Shown here in pieces: positions 1 to 9,601 of a stretch of DNA of 64,000 nucleotides. Origin of the DNA: Rhizobiaceae bacterium (GTDB lineage: Bacteria > Pseudomonadota > Alphaproteobacteria > Rhizobiales > Rhizobiaceae); assembly GCA_023953845.1 (NCBI GenBank), contig JAMLJC010000001.1:1550001-1614000 (forward strand), read 5' to 3'. The notes under the pieces are model-generated. The model ran no database searches. It worked only from the letters and a program-made list of their open reading frames with translations, and was not told where the DNA came from. A program made the translations under genes and the position numbers. The first letter of the stretch is position 1; every line of letters starts with the position of its first letter.

Positions 1-2058
1 CTGGCGCTTGGGCAGCCAGCGCAGGCCGAGCAGGATGAGCACGGTGGTGACGATCTCGACGAGGAGCTGCGTCACCGCGAGATCGGGCGCCGAGAGCCAG
101 ACGAAGGAGATGCAGCTGGCAAGGCCCGCGCCGCTCATCAGGATCAGCGCGGCGAGGCGATGGTATTTCGCCTGATAGGCCGCCGCCACGGCGCAGACGG
201 CGCCGATCGCCCACAGCACGCCGAGCACGGGGTCGAGCCCGTGCACGCTGAGCGACGGGATGGCATGGCCCATTCCCCACATCGCCCAGATTCCGGCCAG
301 CACCGCCGCCGCGACGAGAAGGCGCATCTGCGGCTGCAGGCGCCGCGTGGCGAGGACGCCCTCGAGCATCCTCGCCCAGCGCCAGCTCACCGTGATCAGC
401 ACCCGTTCGAAGATGCGCTGGCCCTTGAAGTTGCGGAAGAAGGGCGGGCCCTCCTCGCAATCGCGCAGATAGCCGCGCAGCAGCCAGTAGAGGCCGAGGC
501 CCGCCACCATGGCGATGACGCTCATCAGCAGCGGGATGTTTAAGCCGTGCCACACCGAAAGGCTGTATTGCGGCGTCCGCTCGCCGAGGACCGCGATCAC
601 GCCGGCATTGAGGAAGGGGCCGATGCTCAGTGCCGGGATGGTGCCGACCACCACGCACAGGATGACCAGCAGCTCGATCGGACGGCGCATCAGGGCGGGG
701 GGTTCGTGCGGCTCCTTGGGCAGGTCCGTCGGCCTGGGGCCGAAGAACACGGTGTGGATGAAGCGCACCGAATAGGCGACGGCGAAGGCGCCGGCGACGG
801 TCGCGACATAGGGCGCGATCCGGTCGAGCAGCGAGCGCTGGTGCTCCTCGATCGCCTCGGCGAAGAACATCTCCTTGGAGAGGAAACCGTTGAGCAGCGG
901 CACGCCGGCCATGGCCGCGCTCGCCACCATGGCGAGCGTCGCGGTGAACGGCATCGCCCTGAACAGGCCGGAGAGCCGCCGCATGTCGCGCGTGCCCGCC
1001 TCGTGGTCGATGATGCCGGCGGCCATGAACAGAGACGCCTTGAAGGTCGCGTGGTTCACCATGTGGAAGATCGCCGCGACCGCGGCGAGCGGACTGCCGA
1101 ACGAGAGAAGCGACGTGATCAGGCCGAGATGGCTGATGGTCGAATAGGCGAGCAGGCCTTTCAGGTCCTGCTGGAAGATGGCGAAATAGGCGCCGAGAAG
1201 GAGTGTCGTCAGGCCGGCCAGTCCGACCAGCGTGAACCACTCAGGCGTGCCGGAGAGCACCGGCCAGAAGCGCGTCAACAGGAAGACGCCGGCCTTCACC
1301 ATCGTCGCGGAATGGAGATAGGCCGAGACTGGCGTCGGCGCCGCCATGGCGTTGGGCAGCCAGAAATGGAACGGGAACTGGGCGCTCTTGGTCAGCGCGC
1401 CGGCGAGGATGAGCAGCAGCGTCGGCACATAGAGCGGATGCGAGCGGATGGCGGCGCCGGCCGCCAGCACGGCGTCTAGATCGTAGCTGCCCGCCATCTG
1501 TCCCATCAGCACCATGCCGAGCAGCAGGCAGAGGCCGCCCGTCCCGGTGATGGTCAGCGCCATGCGCGCGCCGTCGCGGGCGGCCTGGTTGTGGTGCCAG
1601 TAGCCGATCAGCAGGAAGGAGAAGATGCTGGTGAGTTCCCAGAATATGGCGAGCAGGATCAGGTTGCCCGACACGACCAGCCCCTGCATGGCGCCCATGA
1701 AGGCGAGCAGCAGCGCGTAGAAACGCGCGACGGGGTCCTTCGGCGACATGTAGTAGCGGGCATAGACGACCACGAGCAGGCCGATGCCGGTGATCAGGAT
1801 CGAGAACAGCCAGGCGAAGCCGTCGAGCCTCAGCGTGATGGAGAGGCCGAGCGCCGGCACCCACTCGATCGTGTGGCGGATGACGCCCCCATGGGAGATC
1901 ATGGGATAGGCGGAGATGGCGATCGCCAGCCCGCCGGTGGCGGTGGTGCCGGCGAGCCAGGCTTCCGCGTTGCGCGCGTTGGGGGACAGCATCGCCGCAA
2001 ACAGCGCGCCGACGAAAGGCAGCGCGACCATCAGCGCCAGCAGGCCGCTATGCCACAT
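1..2058 (-). CDS. mrpA: MrpA/PhaA-type monovalent cation/H+ antiporter subunit A, 3' part outside window
   Basis: The minus-strand frame starts at an ATG at 2058 and stays open to base 1, giving 686 residues with the C-terminus outside the window. GGAGG lies 7 bases before the ATG. The protein is a chain of hydrophobic helices related to NADH dehydrogenase subunit L. Characteristic segments are WELTSIFSFLLIGYW near residue 139 and LTKSAQFPFHFWLPNAM near residue 219. The last visible part (SAPDLAVTQLLVEIVTTVLILLG) belongs to the C-terminal extension that separates MrpA from NuoL. Family knowledge: MrpA is the large membrane subunit of the Mrp (Pha) Na+/H+ or K+/H+ antiporter, used for pH and salt tolerance. 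mrpBCDEFG would be expected further left, outside the window. Confidence 0.88.
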   Translation of the reverse strand, partial: MWHSGLLALMVALPFVGALFAAMLSPNARNAEAWLAGTTATGGLAIAISAYPMISHGGVIRHTIEWVPALGLSITLRLDGFAWLFSILITGIGLLVVVYARYYMSPKDPVARFYALLLAFMGAMQGLVVSGNLILLAIFWELTSIFSFLLIGYWHHNQAARDGARMALTITGTGGLCLLLGMVLMGQMAGSYDLDAVLAAGAAIRSHPLYVPTLLLILAGALTKSAQFPFHFWLPNAMAAPTPVSAYLHSATMVKAGVFLLTRFWPVLSGTPEWFTLVGLAGLTTLLLGAYFAIFQQDLKGLLAYSTISHLGLITSLLSFGSPLAAVAAIFHMVNHATFKASLFMAAGIIDHEAGTRDMRRLSGLFRAMPFTATLAMVASAAMAGVPLLNGFLSKEMFFAEAIEEHQRSLLDRIAPYVATVAGAFAVAYSVRFIHTVFFGPRPTDLPKEPHEPPALMRRPIELLVILCVVVGTIPALSIGPFLNAGVIAVLGERTPQYSLSVWHGLNIPLLMSVIAMVAGLGLYWLLRGYLRDCEEGPPFFRNFKGQRIFERVLITVSWRWARMLEGVLATRRLQPQMRLLVAAAVLAGIWAMWGMGHAIPSLSVHGLDPVLGVLWAIGAVCAVAAAYQAKYHRLAALILMSGAGLASCISFVWLSAPDLAVTQLLVEIVTTVLILLGLRWLPKRQ

Positions 2059-2442
2059 GGCGGGCCTCCGGCGCGCGTGCCGCCGACGATGGCGGAGATG
2101 TTCGGCGTTTCAGGACCGATCGCAGCGTCGCGTCGTCCGGCAGAAGGCTGCGTGCCGCCCATTGCAACGCGCCCGGCACCAAAGGATCGAGGCCGGGTGT
2201 CTGCGAGTCATGGCGGCATGAATTGCCTGATCCGGTGTCCGCTGCCTGCAATGCGATGCTCGTTGCCTTTTCTGTGGGTAAATGAAGCGATCATCCGCTC
2301 GTATGCATCAAAGCCCGGCTTGTCCAGTTGCGAACGGCGGCCGGGGATCAAATGCGTGTTTCGGGGAAGGGAAACAGAACTGTTTCCATCCGCGCGCGAA
2401 AGGCACTAGGGTGCGCGCGCTCAACGAAAGGCATTTTTGGAA
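2059..2442. other. Intergenic region between divergent mrpA and M20 peptidase genes
   Basis: No convincing gene is seen in these 384 bases. They should hold the promoters of the two divergent flanking genes. An 18-bp palindrome lies at 2370-2387. A GCGCGC-rich inverted repeat around 2390-2420 straddles a CACTAG segment just before the peptidase gene. Confidence 0.5.
2370..2387. repeat. 18-bp palindrome GGAAACAGAACTGTTTCC
   Basis: This is a near-perfect palindrome. Its reverse complement differs by one base from the palindrome at 9330-9347. It could be part of a dispersed intergenic repeat or an operator; the sequence alone does not decide. Confidence 0.55.
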
Positions 2443-3828
<1,386 letters not shown>

Positions 3829-3839
3829 GGAAGCCCGCC

Positions 3840-4457
3840 GTGACCATCCGCGCCCACAGGCACGACCTGCCGGACCTGTCGCATTACGACGTCGAGGCGA
3901 TCGCCATCGACACCGAGACGCTCGGCCTCAACCCGCATCGCGACCGGCTCTGCGTCGTGCAGATCTCGCCCGGCGACGGCTCCGCCGACGTCATCCAGAT
4001 CGCGCCCGGTCAGAGGCAAGCGCCGAACCTCGTGTCGCTGCTCGCCAATCCGGCGGTCACGAAGATCTTCCATTTCGGTCGTTTCGACCTTGCGGTTCTT
4101 TATCATGCGTTCGGCGTCATGCCGGAGCCGGTGTTCTGCACCAAGATCGCCTCGCGTCTGGTGCGCACCTACACGGACCGCCACGGGCTGAAGGATCTGA
4201 CGCAGGAGATGCTCGGCATCTCGCTGTCCAAGGCGCAGCAATCGTCGGACTGGGCGGCGGAAACCCTGTCGCCCGAGCAGCTCGAATACGCCGCTTCCGA
4301 CGTGCTCCATCTTCACCGGCTGCGCGACGCCCTGCAGAAGCGGCTTATTCGCGACGGACGTGTTGACGAAGCGGCGGCGTGCTTCAGATTCCTCCCGACG
4401 CGCGCGAAGCTGGACCTCATGGGCTGGGACGAGGAAGACATCTTCGCCCATAGCTGA
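3840..4457 (+). CDS. rnd: Ribonuclease D-like 3'-5' exonuclease, short form
   Basis: A 205-residue DEDD-type 3'-5' exonuclease. Motif I is IAIDTETLGL (Asp24, Glu26), motif II KIFHFGRFD (Asp83), motif III Y150-AASDV (Asp154), giving the DEDDy set. It is about half the length of E. coli RNase D and lacks HRDC domains, as is usual for the short rhizobial form. The start is a GTG at 3840, preceded by GAGGAAG; a GTG at 3825 overlapping the upstream stop codon is also in frame. It lies 11 bases after the M20 peptidase gene and probably shares its transcript. The likely role is trimming of tRNA or other RNA 3' ends, inferred from the family. Confidence 0.85.
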   Translation: MTIRAHRHDLPDLSHYDVEAIAIDTETLGLNPHRDRLCVVQISPGDGSADVIQIAPGQRQAPNLVSLLANPAVTKIFHFGRFDLAVLYHAFGVMPEPVFCTKIASRLVRTYTDRHGLKDLTQEMLGISLSKAQQSSDWAAETLSPEQLEYAASDVLHLHRLRDALQKRLIRDGRVDEAAACFRFLPTRAKLDLMGWDEEDIFAHS

Positions 4458-4489
4458 GGCGGCAGACGCCGACACGAAGGGAGAAGACC

Positions 4490-4708
4490 ATGCCGAATCC
4501 CATCTCGACCGCTCCGACCGACGGCCGCAAGGTGATAGTGCAATGGCGCGATCGCGACGGAGTGGAGAATACCGGATGGGCGCAGTACCTGTCAGGCAGC
4601 GGCGATCCGCAAGGCGCCGGCTGGTGGACCTATGTCGATTCCGACACGATGAAGCGGGTCCAGCCGCATAGCTGGTCGGATCAGGCCGAGGAGGAAGGGG
4701 ACGAATAG
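4490..4708 (+). CDS. Small conserved hypothetical protein (72 aa)
   Basis: A 72-residue soluble protein with no recognised domain. It has a GAAGGGAGAA ribosome site before the ATG and high-GC codon use like its neighbours, which supports it as real. It contains many Trp and Asp residues (VQWRDRDGVENTGWAQY, GAGWWTYVDSDTM) and ends in an acidic tail EEEGDE. It begins 32 bases after the exonuclease gene and may be the last gene of that operon. Confidence 0.7.
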   Translation: MPNPISTAPTDGRKVIVQWRDRDGVENTGWAQYLSGSGDPQGAGWWTYVDSDTMKRVQPHSWSDQAEEEGDE

Positions 4709-5009
4709 CGTCCGACGCCGGGCCGGCCGTTGAGCATTTGTCAACCATCCTCGTTTACCATACCGGCAGGTATGGAGAGTGTGATGTTCGAGTTGCTGGT
4801 TGTCGTGTCCATGGCCGCGTCCGCTTACGGCATTTCCATCTGGCTCGGCCATCCGCAATAGACGCCGGCCCATCGACCGCGGGCTTTGCACGGCGGATAC
4901 AATCCCTGGTTGCGTCCTGGGCTGATCTGACTGGTTCCTTCACGTAGACAAGCGTCCTGCGACGCCTATAGTCGCCGCGGCCGTTTCGACGGCATGACGG
5001 GAACCGACA
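4709..5009. other. Intergenic stretch with one candidate mini-gene
   Basis: About 300 bases between the small hypothetical gene and the sulfotransferase gene. Apart from the candidate 29-residue membrane peptide at 4772-4861, nothing recognisable is seen. The AT-richer part 4735-4770 may hold a promoter. Confidence 0.4.
4772..4861 (+). CDS. Candidate single-helix membrane peptide (29 aa)
   Basis: The reading frame MESVMFELLVVVSMAASAYGI continues to a TAG at 4859 and encodes one hydrophobic helix. Two in-frame ATGs exist (4772 and 4784). GGAGAG lies just before the second, so the translated form may be 25 residues. This is a weak call: such a short frame can occur by chance, and only conservation in relatives would settle it. 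Confidence 0.3.
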   Translation: MESVMFELLVVVSMAASAYGISIWLGHPQ

Positions 5010-5708
5010 ATGATCATCTTCATCCACGTCGAGCGAACGGCGGGATCGAGCATACACTCCTGGTTCGCGCCCGGCGAAGTTCCGATCCTGGAAGGCCGGT
5101 ATTTCGTTATCAGCGCCTTCATGCCGGATGTGATGAAGGCCGCCGCCCTTGCGCCGCGGCCGTCCTATCTGGCAGGCCATTTCGCGCTGACCGATCTTGA
5201 AGAATGCGGGATCACGCCCGCCGACATCCGTCTTCTGTTCTCGATGACCCGGGACCCGGTGGAACGCGCGGCATCCCTATACGCCCTCATGCGGCGCAGT
5301 CCGGACTGGCTGCCGCATATCGCGCCCTTCGTCGGCGACCGGGACATGGCCTACTTCTACGATTTCTGCCGCGAGCGGGGGTTCTATTTCCCGAACGACC
5401 AGTGCCGGCGGATTTCCGGGACGCCGTCCTTCGAGGCCGCGAAGGAAGCCATCCGGAGCCGGTATACGTTCGTCGGCAGCTCGGACAGGACGGATCTTGC
5501 GGCGGCCGCGCTGCGGTCGCGTCTCGCCGGAACCCTGCCCGGCTTCTGCGCCGCGCCCGTCAGGATCAACGACGCGTCCCGGCAGGAGATGCCCGCCCGG
5601 CTCGCCGACAGGATCGCGGAAGACAACAGCGAGGACGGTCTGCTTCATCGATTCGTCATCGACCGTGGCGGGATCGTGTTCGGCGCCGGCTCCGGGGCGG
5701 CGGCATGA
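5010..5708 (+). CDS. Sulfotransferase family protein
   Basis: A 232-residue protein with the two PAPS-binding signatures of cytosolic/Golgi-type sulfotransferases. These are an N-terminal FIHVERTAGSSI (residues 4-15, 5'-phosphosulfate loop) and TRDPVERAASLY (residues 80-91, 3'-phosphate motif with Arg and Ser). Such enzymes move sulfate from PAPS to carbohydrates or other small acceptors. GGGAA precedes the ATG. The next gene, an O-acyltransferase on the same strand, may act on the same surface glycan or lipid, which is an inference. The acceptor cannot be told from sequence. Confidence 0.75.
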   Translation: MIIFIHVERTAGSSIHSWFAPGEVPILEGRYFVISAFMPDVMKAAALAPRPSYLAGHFALTDLEECGITPADIRLLFSMTRDPVERAASLYALMRRSPDWLPHIAPFVGDRDMAYFYDFCRERGFYFPNDQCRRISGTPSFEAAKEAIRSRYTFVGSSDRTDLAAAALRSRLAGTLPGFCAAPVRINDASRQEMPARLADRIAEDNSEDGLLHRFVIDRGGIVFGAGSGAAA

Positions 5709-5784
5709 CGGAATGATGAGCCGCGTCATGCTCGCCGCGCTCCGCGATTGATCTTTGGCCGTGCGCCGTGCATTCGGTATCGGC

Positions 5785-6906
5785 ATGGCAAAGCATCGCA
5801 ACAACAAGCTTGACGCTCTTCGCGGCATCGCGGCGCTGATCGTCGTCGCTCATCACGTACTCCATCTGTGCGCTCCCGAACTGGTCGAGGTCGCCCTCAG
5901 GCAGCCGCTCCGGGAAACCGCCACCGCCGACTGGCCGGGGCGCCTGCTGGCCTCGGCCGTGAACGGCGGGATCGCCGTCAACATCTTCTTCGTCCTGAGC
6001 GGCGCGGTGCTGATGGATTCCCTGCGGCGGGAAGGGCGTATCGACGCAAGCGCGGCGTTCCGTTTCACGGGGCGGCGCATATTCCGCATCTTTCCGGCGC
6101 TGGTTCTGGTCATCGTCGTCTATGCGCTGCTCAGCCATCTCCATGTGCCGTCCGGCGTGGGATGGCCCTTCAGCCTCAAGGAAGTCGTCGGGAACGCCTC
6201 GTTGATGAACAACGGCGTGATCGGCGTCACCTGGACGCTGCAGACGGAAATGCTGATGGTGCCGATCCTGCTCGCGATCGCCTGGCTGCGCTCGATCTTC
6301 GGTACGATCGTTCTGGTGGCGTTCGTGAGCTGGGCCCAGTTCTGCTTCTACTACGGCCCGCCCTTCGGAGGATACCTGCTCAACGTCGCGCTGACGGCCT
6401 TCGCGCTCGGCGCCTTGATACCCACCGACATGGTGGCGGAAGCATGCCGGAAAATGCCCGCCAAAAGCCTCTGGTTTCTGATGGCGGGCCTTGTCGCGGC
6501 GCGCTTCTACTGGTCGATCGACAGCGGGCCGGCGCTGCTCGCGACGATCGTCATCTCGACCATCATCGTCGCCCTCCTCTATCACGACGCCCGCGCCGAC
6601 CATCCGTTCGAGCGTCAGGGTTTCCGGTTGCTCGGGCGGGTCAGCTACAGCGTCTATCTGGTGCACGTCATCGTGGTCTACTGGCCGTTCTCGTTCTATG
6701 CGGATTTTGTGGGCGCGGATCGCATCGCGGCCCACCCCTTTCTTTTCGCCGCGCTCTATTGCGTCTATGCGATTCCAGTGACGGTCGCCCTTTCCATCGC
6801 CTCCGAGCGCCATGTCGAGCGGCCTTTCATCCATCTCGGCGCACGGCTCTTCCCCACGGCGGGGCGGATGGCGAGGGCCGCGCCGCAGCCTCAGCCCGCT
6901 CAATAG
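5785..6906 (+). CDS. Acyltransferase 3 family membrane protein (OafA/YrhL-like)
   Basis: A polytopic membrane protein of about 373 residues from the ATG at 5785; a TTG at 5755 is an alternative that adds 10 residues. It opens with NNKLDALRGIAALIVVAHHV, the typical acyltransferase-3 first helix with the R-x10-H arrangement around the catalytic His. About ten hydrophobic helices follow, with FRFTGRRIFRIFPAL and GRVSYSVYLVH as family landmarks. Members transfer acetyl or other acyl groups to exopolysaccharide, LPS or Nod-factor-like sugars. It lies 76 bases after the sulfotransferase gene. Confidence 0.82.
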   Translation: MAKHRNNKLDALRGIAALIVVAHHVLHLCAPELVEVALRQPLRETATADWPGRLLASAVNGGIAVNIFFVLSGAVLMDSLRREGRIDASAAFRFTGRRIFRIFPALVLVIVVYALLSHLHVPSGVGWPFSLKEVVGNASLMNNGVIGVTWTLQTEMLMVPILLAIAWLRSIFGTIVLVAFVSWAQFCFYYGPPFGGYLLNVALTAFALGALIPTDMVAEACRKMPAKSLWFLMAGLVAARFYWSIDSGPALLATIVISTIIVALLYHDARADHPFERQGFRLLGRVSYSVYLVHVIVVYWPFSFYADFVGADRIAAHPFLFAALYCVYAIPVTVALSIASERHVERPFIHLGARLFPTAGRMARAAPQPQPAQ

Positions 6907-7042
6907 GCTGCGGAATCCACGAGAGTCGAAGATTCCTCAATCTTTTCAATACGGTCGGAATCCCCGCTCTTAACCCGCCCTTAAACCGCCGCATCTAGTC
7001 TGCAGCCACGCGCGGGACAGCGCGGGGACGACCACGAGCGAC

Positions 7043-7972
7043 ATGGCCAAGCGATCCAGCAATCGGCGCATCGAGCCGACCTTCGACGCGCCGTCGCGCG
7101 ATGCGCTCGCGGAGGAGTTCTCGGTGAGCGAGGAGGACCGCGCCGTGGTGGCACGCCGCAGCAGCCCGAAACGCAGCAAGGCTCCCGCCCGGTCGGGGAA
7201 ATCCGCGCGTTCGGCGCGGCGCCGTCGCTCGGGCGGCTGGATGCGCGGCTTCGGTCGCCTGTTCTACTGGGCCTTCGTGCTGGCGATCTGGGGCGGCATC
7301 GGCGGTGCGGGCGTCGTCGCCTACTATGGCGCGCAGATGCCGAGCGCGACCACCTGGGCCATCCCGGACCGCTCGCCCAACATCCGCATCGTCTCCGTCG
7401 ACGGCGCGCTGATGGCCAATCGCGGCATGACAGGCGGCGAGGCAGTCGGCCTGCACGAGATGTCGCCCTACATTCCCGAAGCGGTGATGGCGATCGAGGA
7501 CCGCCGCTTCTACTCGCATTTCGGCATCGATCCGCTCGGGCTTGCGCGTGCGCTGTTCGAGAACGTGACCACCGGCCGTTTCTCGCAAGGCGGCTCGACG
7601 CTGACTCAGCAACTGGCGAAGAACCTTTTCCTGAAGCCGGACCGGACGCTGGAACGCAAGGTGCAGGAGGTGCTGCTGGCGCTCTGGCTGGAGCAGAAGC
7701 ACACCAAGGACCAGATCCTCGAAATGTATCTGAACCGGGTCTATTTCGGCTCGGGCGCCTATGGCGTCGAGGCGGCGTCGCGCCGCTATTTCGGCAAGTC
7801 GGCGCGCGAGGTGACGCTGGCCGAGGCGGCGATGCTGGCCGGGCTGCTCAAGGCGCCGTCGCGGCTTTCGCCGGCCCGCGACCCCAAGGCCGCCGACCAG
7901 CGCGCCCAGCTCGTGCTCGCCGCCATGCGCGACGAGGGCATGATCGGCGACAAGGAGCTCGCACGGCGATGA
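7043..7972 (+). CDS. Penicillin-binding protein 1A, glycosyltransferase (GT51) part
   Basis: 309 residues that correspond to the N-terminal half of a class A penicillin-binding protein. A basic cytoplasmic tail (about 1-70, rich in Arg/Ser) is followed by one membrane helix (about 72-95). The GT51 peptidoglycan glycosyltransferase domain has EDRRFYSHFGID (152-163, catalytic Glu) and GGSTLTQQLAKN (183-194). The frame ends in ARR-stop at 7970-7972, inside the linker. The transpeptidase half begins at the overlapping ATG at 7969 in another frame. In relatives known to me the two halves form one continuous chain, so this is either a one-base frameshift or error, or two translationally coupled genes. 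Confidence 0.82.
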   Translation: MAKRSSNRRIEPTFDAPSRDALAEEFSVSEEDRAVVARRSSPKRSKAPARSGKSARSARRRRSGGWMRGFGRLFYWAFVLAIWGGIGGAGVVAYYGAQMPSATTWAIPDRSPNIRIVSVDGALMANRGMTGGEAVGLHEMSPYIPEAVMAIEDRRFYSHFGIDPLGLARALFENVTTGRFSQGGSTLTQQLAKNLFLKPDRTLERKVQEVLLALWLEQKHTKDQILEMYLNRVYFGSGAYGVEAASRRYFGKSAREVTLAEAAMLAGLLKAPSRLSPARDPKAADQRAQLVLAAMRDEGMIGDKELARR

Positions 7973-9231
7973 ACACGCCGGCGACGCGCGCGCCCGCCTA
8001 CTGGACCGGCTCCGAGAACTACGTCGCCGACCGGGTGATGGAGGAGGTGCCGCAGCTGATCGGCGAAGTCCGCACCGACATCATCGTCGACACCACCGTG
8101 GATCTCACCCTCCAGAAGATCGCAGAGAAATCGATCCGCCGGCTGGTGGACGAACAGGGTCTGAAACTCAATGTCAGCCAGGGCGCGCTCGTCTCCATCG
8201 ACAATTCCGGCGCGGTGCGCGCCATGGTGGGCGGCACCGATTACGCGACAAGCCAGTTCGACCGAGCCTCGGAAGCCCGGCGCCAGCCGGGCTCAGCCTT
8301 CAAGCCCTTCGTCTTCCTCGCCGCCATCGAGCAGGGCCGCACGCCGGACAGCGTGCGCAACGACGCCCCGGTGAGGATCGGCAAGTGGACGCCGGAGAAT
8401 TACAACGGCAAGTATTACGGCAAGGTCACGTTGACGACGGCGCTGGCGAAATCGCTGAACTCCGTTGCGGCCCAGCTCGCCATGGAGGTCGGGCCGGGCG
8501 CGGTGGTCGAGGCGGCGCACCGCATGGGCATCGAATCGGACCTGCAGGCCAACACGTCGCTCGCGCTCGGCACATCGGAGGTCACGCCGCTCGAGCTGAC
8601 GGCGGCCTATGTGCCCTTCGCCAATGGCGGCTACCGGCCCGACGTGCATTTCATCCGCCGCATCGCCACCGCGAAGGGCGAGGTTCTCTATCAGCATCCG
8701 AAGGGCGGCGTGCCGCGCGTGCTGCGTCCGGAGGTCGTCGGCATGATGAACGCCATGATGACGGAAACCCTCGCCGCCGGCACGGCGCGCAAGGCCGCCT
8801 TCGCCTGGCCGGCGGCCGGCAAGACCGGAACCAGCCAGAATTCGCGGGACGCCTGGTTCGTCGGCTACACCGCGAACCTGACGACAGGCGTCTGGTTCGG
8901 CAATGACGACGGCAAGCCGATGAAGAACGTCACGGGCGGCGCGCTTCCCGCCATCGCCTGGCACGAATTCATGGTGGCGGCGCATGAGGGCGTTCCGGTG
9001 GCGCGGCTGCCGGGCGGCTGGGGCGGCGGCGCCACACCCGTTCCGGCCGTTGCGGTCGGTGACGACGGCGTCACTGCGCCGCGCCCGAAGAATGCGGTTT
9101 CCGGTACGCCTACTCTCCGCGACGACGATGTCGGCGAGACCGCCTCGATCAGGCGGCCCTCCGTCGGCGTCGGTCAGTCGGGAAACAGCGACGCCTCGAT
9201 TCTCGACATCATTCTCGGCAAGAAGCAGTAG
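7969..9231 (+). CDS. Penicillin-binding protein 1A, transpeptidase part
   Basis: 420 residues forming the penicillin-binding (transpeptidase) half of a class A PBP. The three active-site motifs are present: SAFK (Ser109-Lys112), SLN (162-164) and KTGTS (285-289). The chain has no signal peptide or membrane anchor of its own. The start at MNTPATRAPAYWTGSENYVADRV matches the middle of normal full-length proteins. Without fusion to the upstream GT51 part it would have no obvious route to the periplasm, so the split is either a frameshift or bridged by ribosomal slippage. The tail after 350 is low-complexity Gly/Ala/Pro. The ATGA overlap (7969-7972) would also allow reinitiation. Confidence 0.8.
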   Translation: MNTPATRAPAYWTGSENYVADRVMEEVPQLIGEVRTDIIVDTTVDLTLQKIAEKSIRRLVDEQGLKLNVSQGALVSIDNSGAVRAMVGGTDYATSQFDRASEARRQPGSAFKPFVFLAAIEQGRTPDSVRNDAPVRIGKWTPENYNGKYYGKVTLTTALAKSLNSVAAQLAMEVGPGAVVEAAHRMGIESDLQANTSLALGTSEVTPLELTAAYVPFANGGYRPDVHFIRRIATAKGEVLYQHPKGGVPRVLRPEVVGMMNAMMTETLAAGTARKAAFAWPAAGKTGTSQNSRDAWFVGYTANLTTGVWFGNDDGKPMKNVTGGALPAIAWHEFMVAAHEGVPVARLPGGWGGGATPVPAVAVGDDGVTAPRPKNAVSGTPTLRDDDVGETASIRRPSVGVGQSGNSDASILDIILGKKQ

Positions 9232-9308
9232 CACCTGACGGAGCCCCGCCTGCGGCAAAGCTGACAGGCGCGCTCTGCATTTCGTCTCGCCAGCCGTCGT
9301 CCGCTCGG

Positions 9309-9581
9309 TAGAGCCTTTCAGGGCTGGCTGGAAACGGTTCTGTTTCCTCGATGGCGAGATGATCCGCGAGGAGGGCGGCGCGCGTCGTACCGGTGGTACG
9401 GCCAAGTCCGCCCGACAAAGCGGGCATCCGCCAGCGGGAAACCCTTCGGGCCGGGTCAATTCGACCCAAATCCTGCGGCGACCGTGTCGGCCGTACCACC
9501 TGTACGACCATCGACGCTCACCTTGACCTTGTGTCGAATTGCCCGCGGCAGAACCATTCCATCCAGCCCTGAAAGGCTCTA
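9309..9581. repeat. Nested inverted-repeat intergenic element
   Basis: The outer arms are 9309-9342 and 9549-9581; both read TAGAGCCTTTCAGGGCTGG as they enter the element, from the left end and from the reverse complement of the right end. They are about 33 bp with a few mismatches. An inner pair, about 9385-9405 and 9489-9509, is built on GGTGGTACGGCC. The centre has GGGTCAATTCGACCC near 9455-9470. No gene is seen in 9232-9601. The layout suggests a MITE-like or rhizobial mosaic repeat able to fold into a long hairpin. The right arm ends only 21 bases before the SDR gene start. Confidence 0.7.
9330..9347. repeat. 18-bp palindrome GGAAACGGTTCTGTTTCC
   Basis: Second copy of the palindrome at 2370-2387, one base different in reverse complement. 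It is embedded at the inner edge of the left arm of the 9309-9581 repeat element. Confidence 0.55.
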
Positions 9582-9601
9582 GAAGGCTGGCAGGAGACCG
9601 A

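Noticed and set aside
160..1479. Long plus-strand frames opposite mrpA
   Set aside because: They are Arg/His/Gly-rich antisense shadows; the minus strand gives a clear, continuous MrpA sequence.
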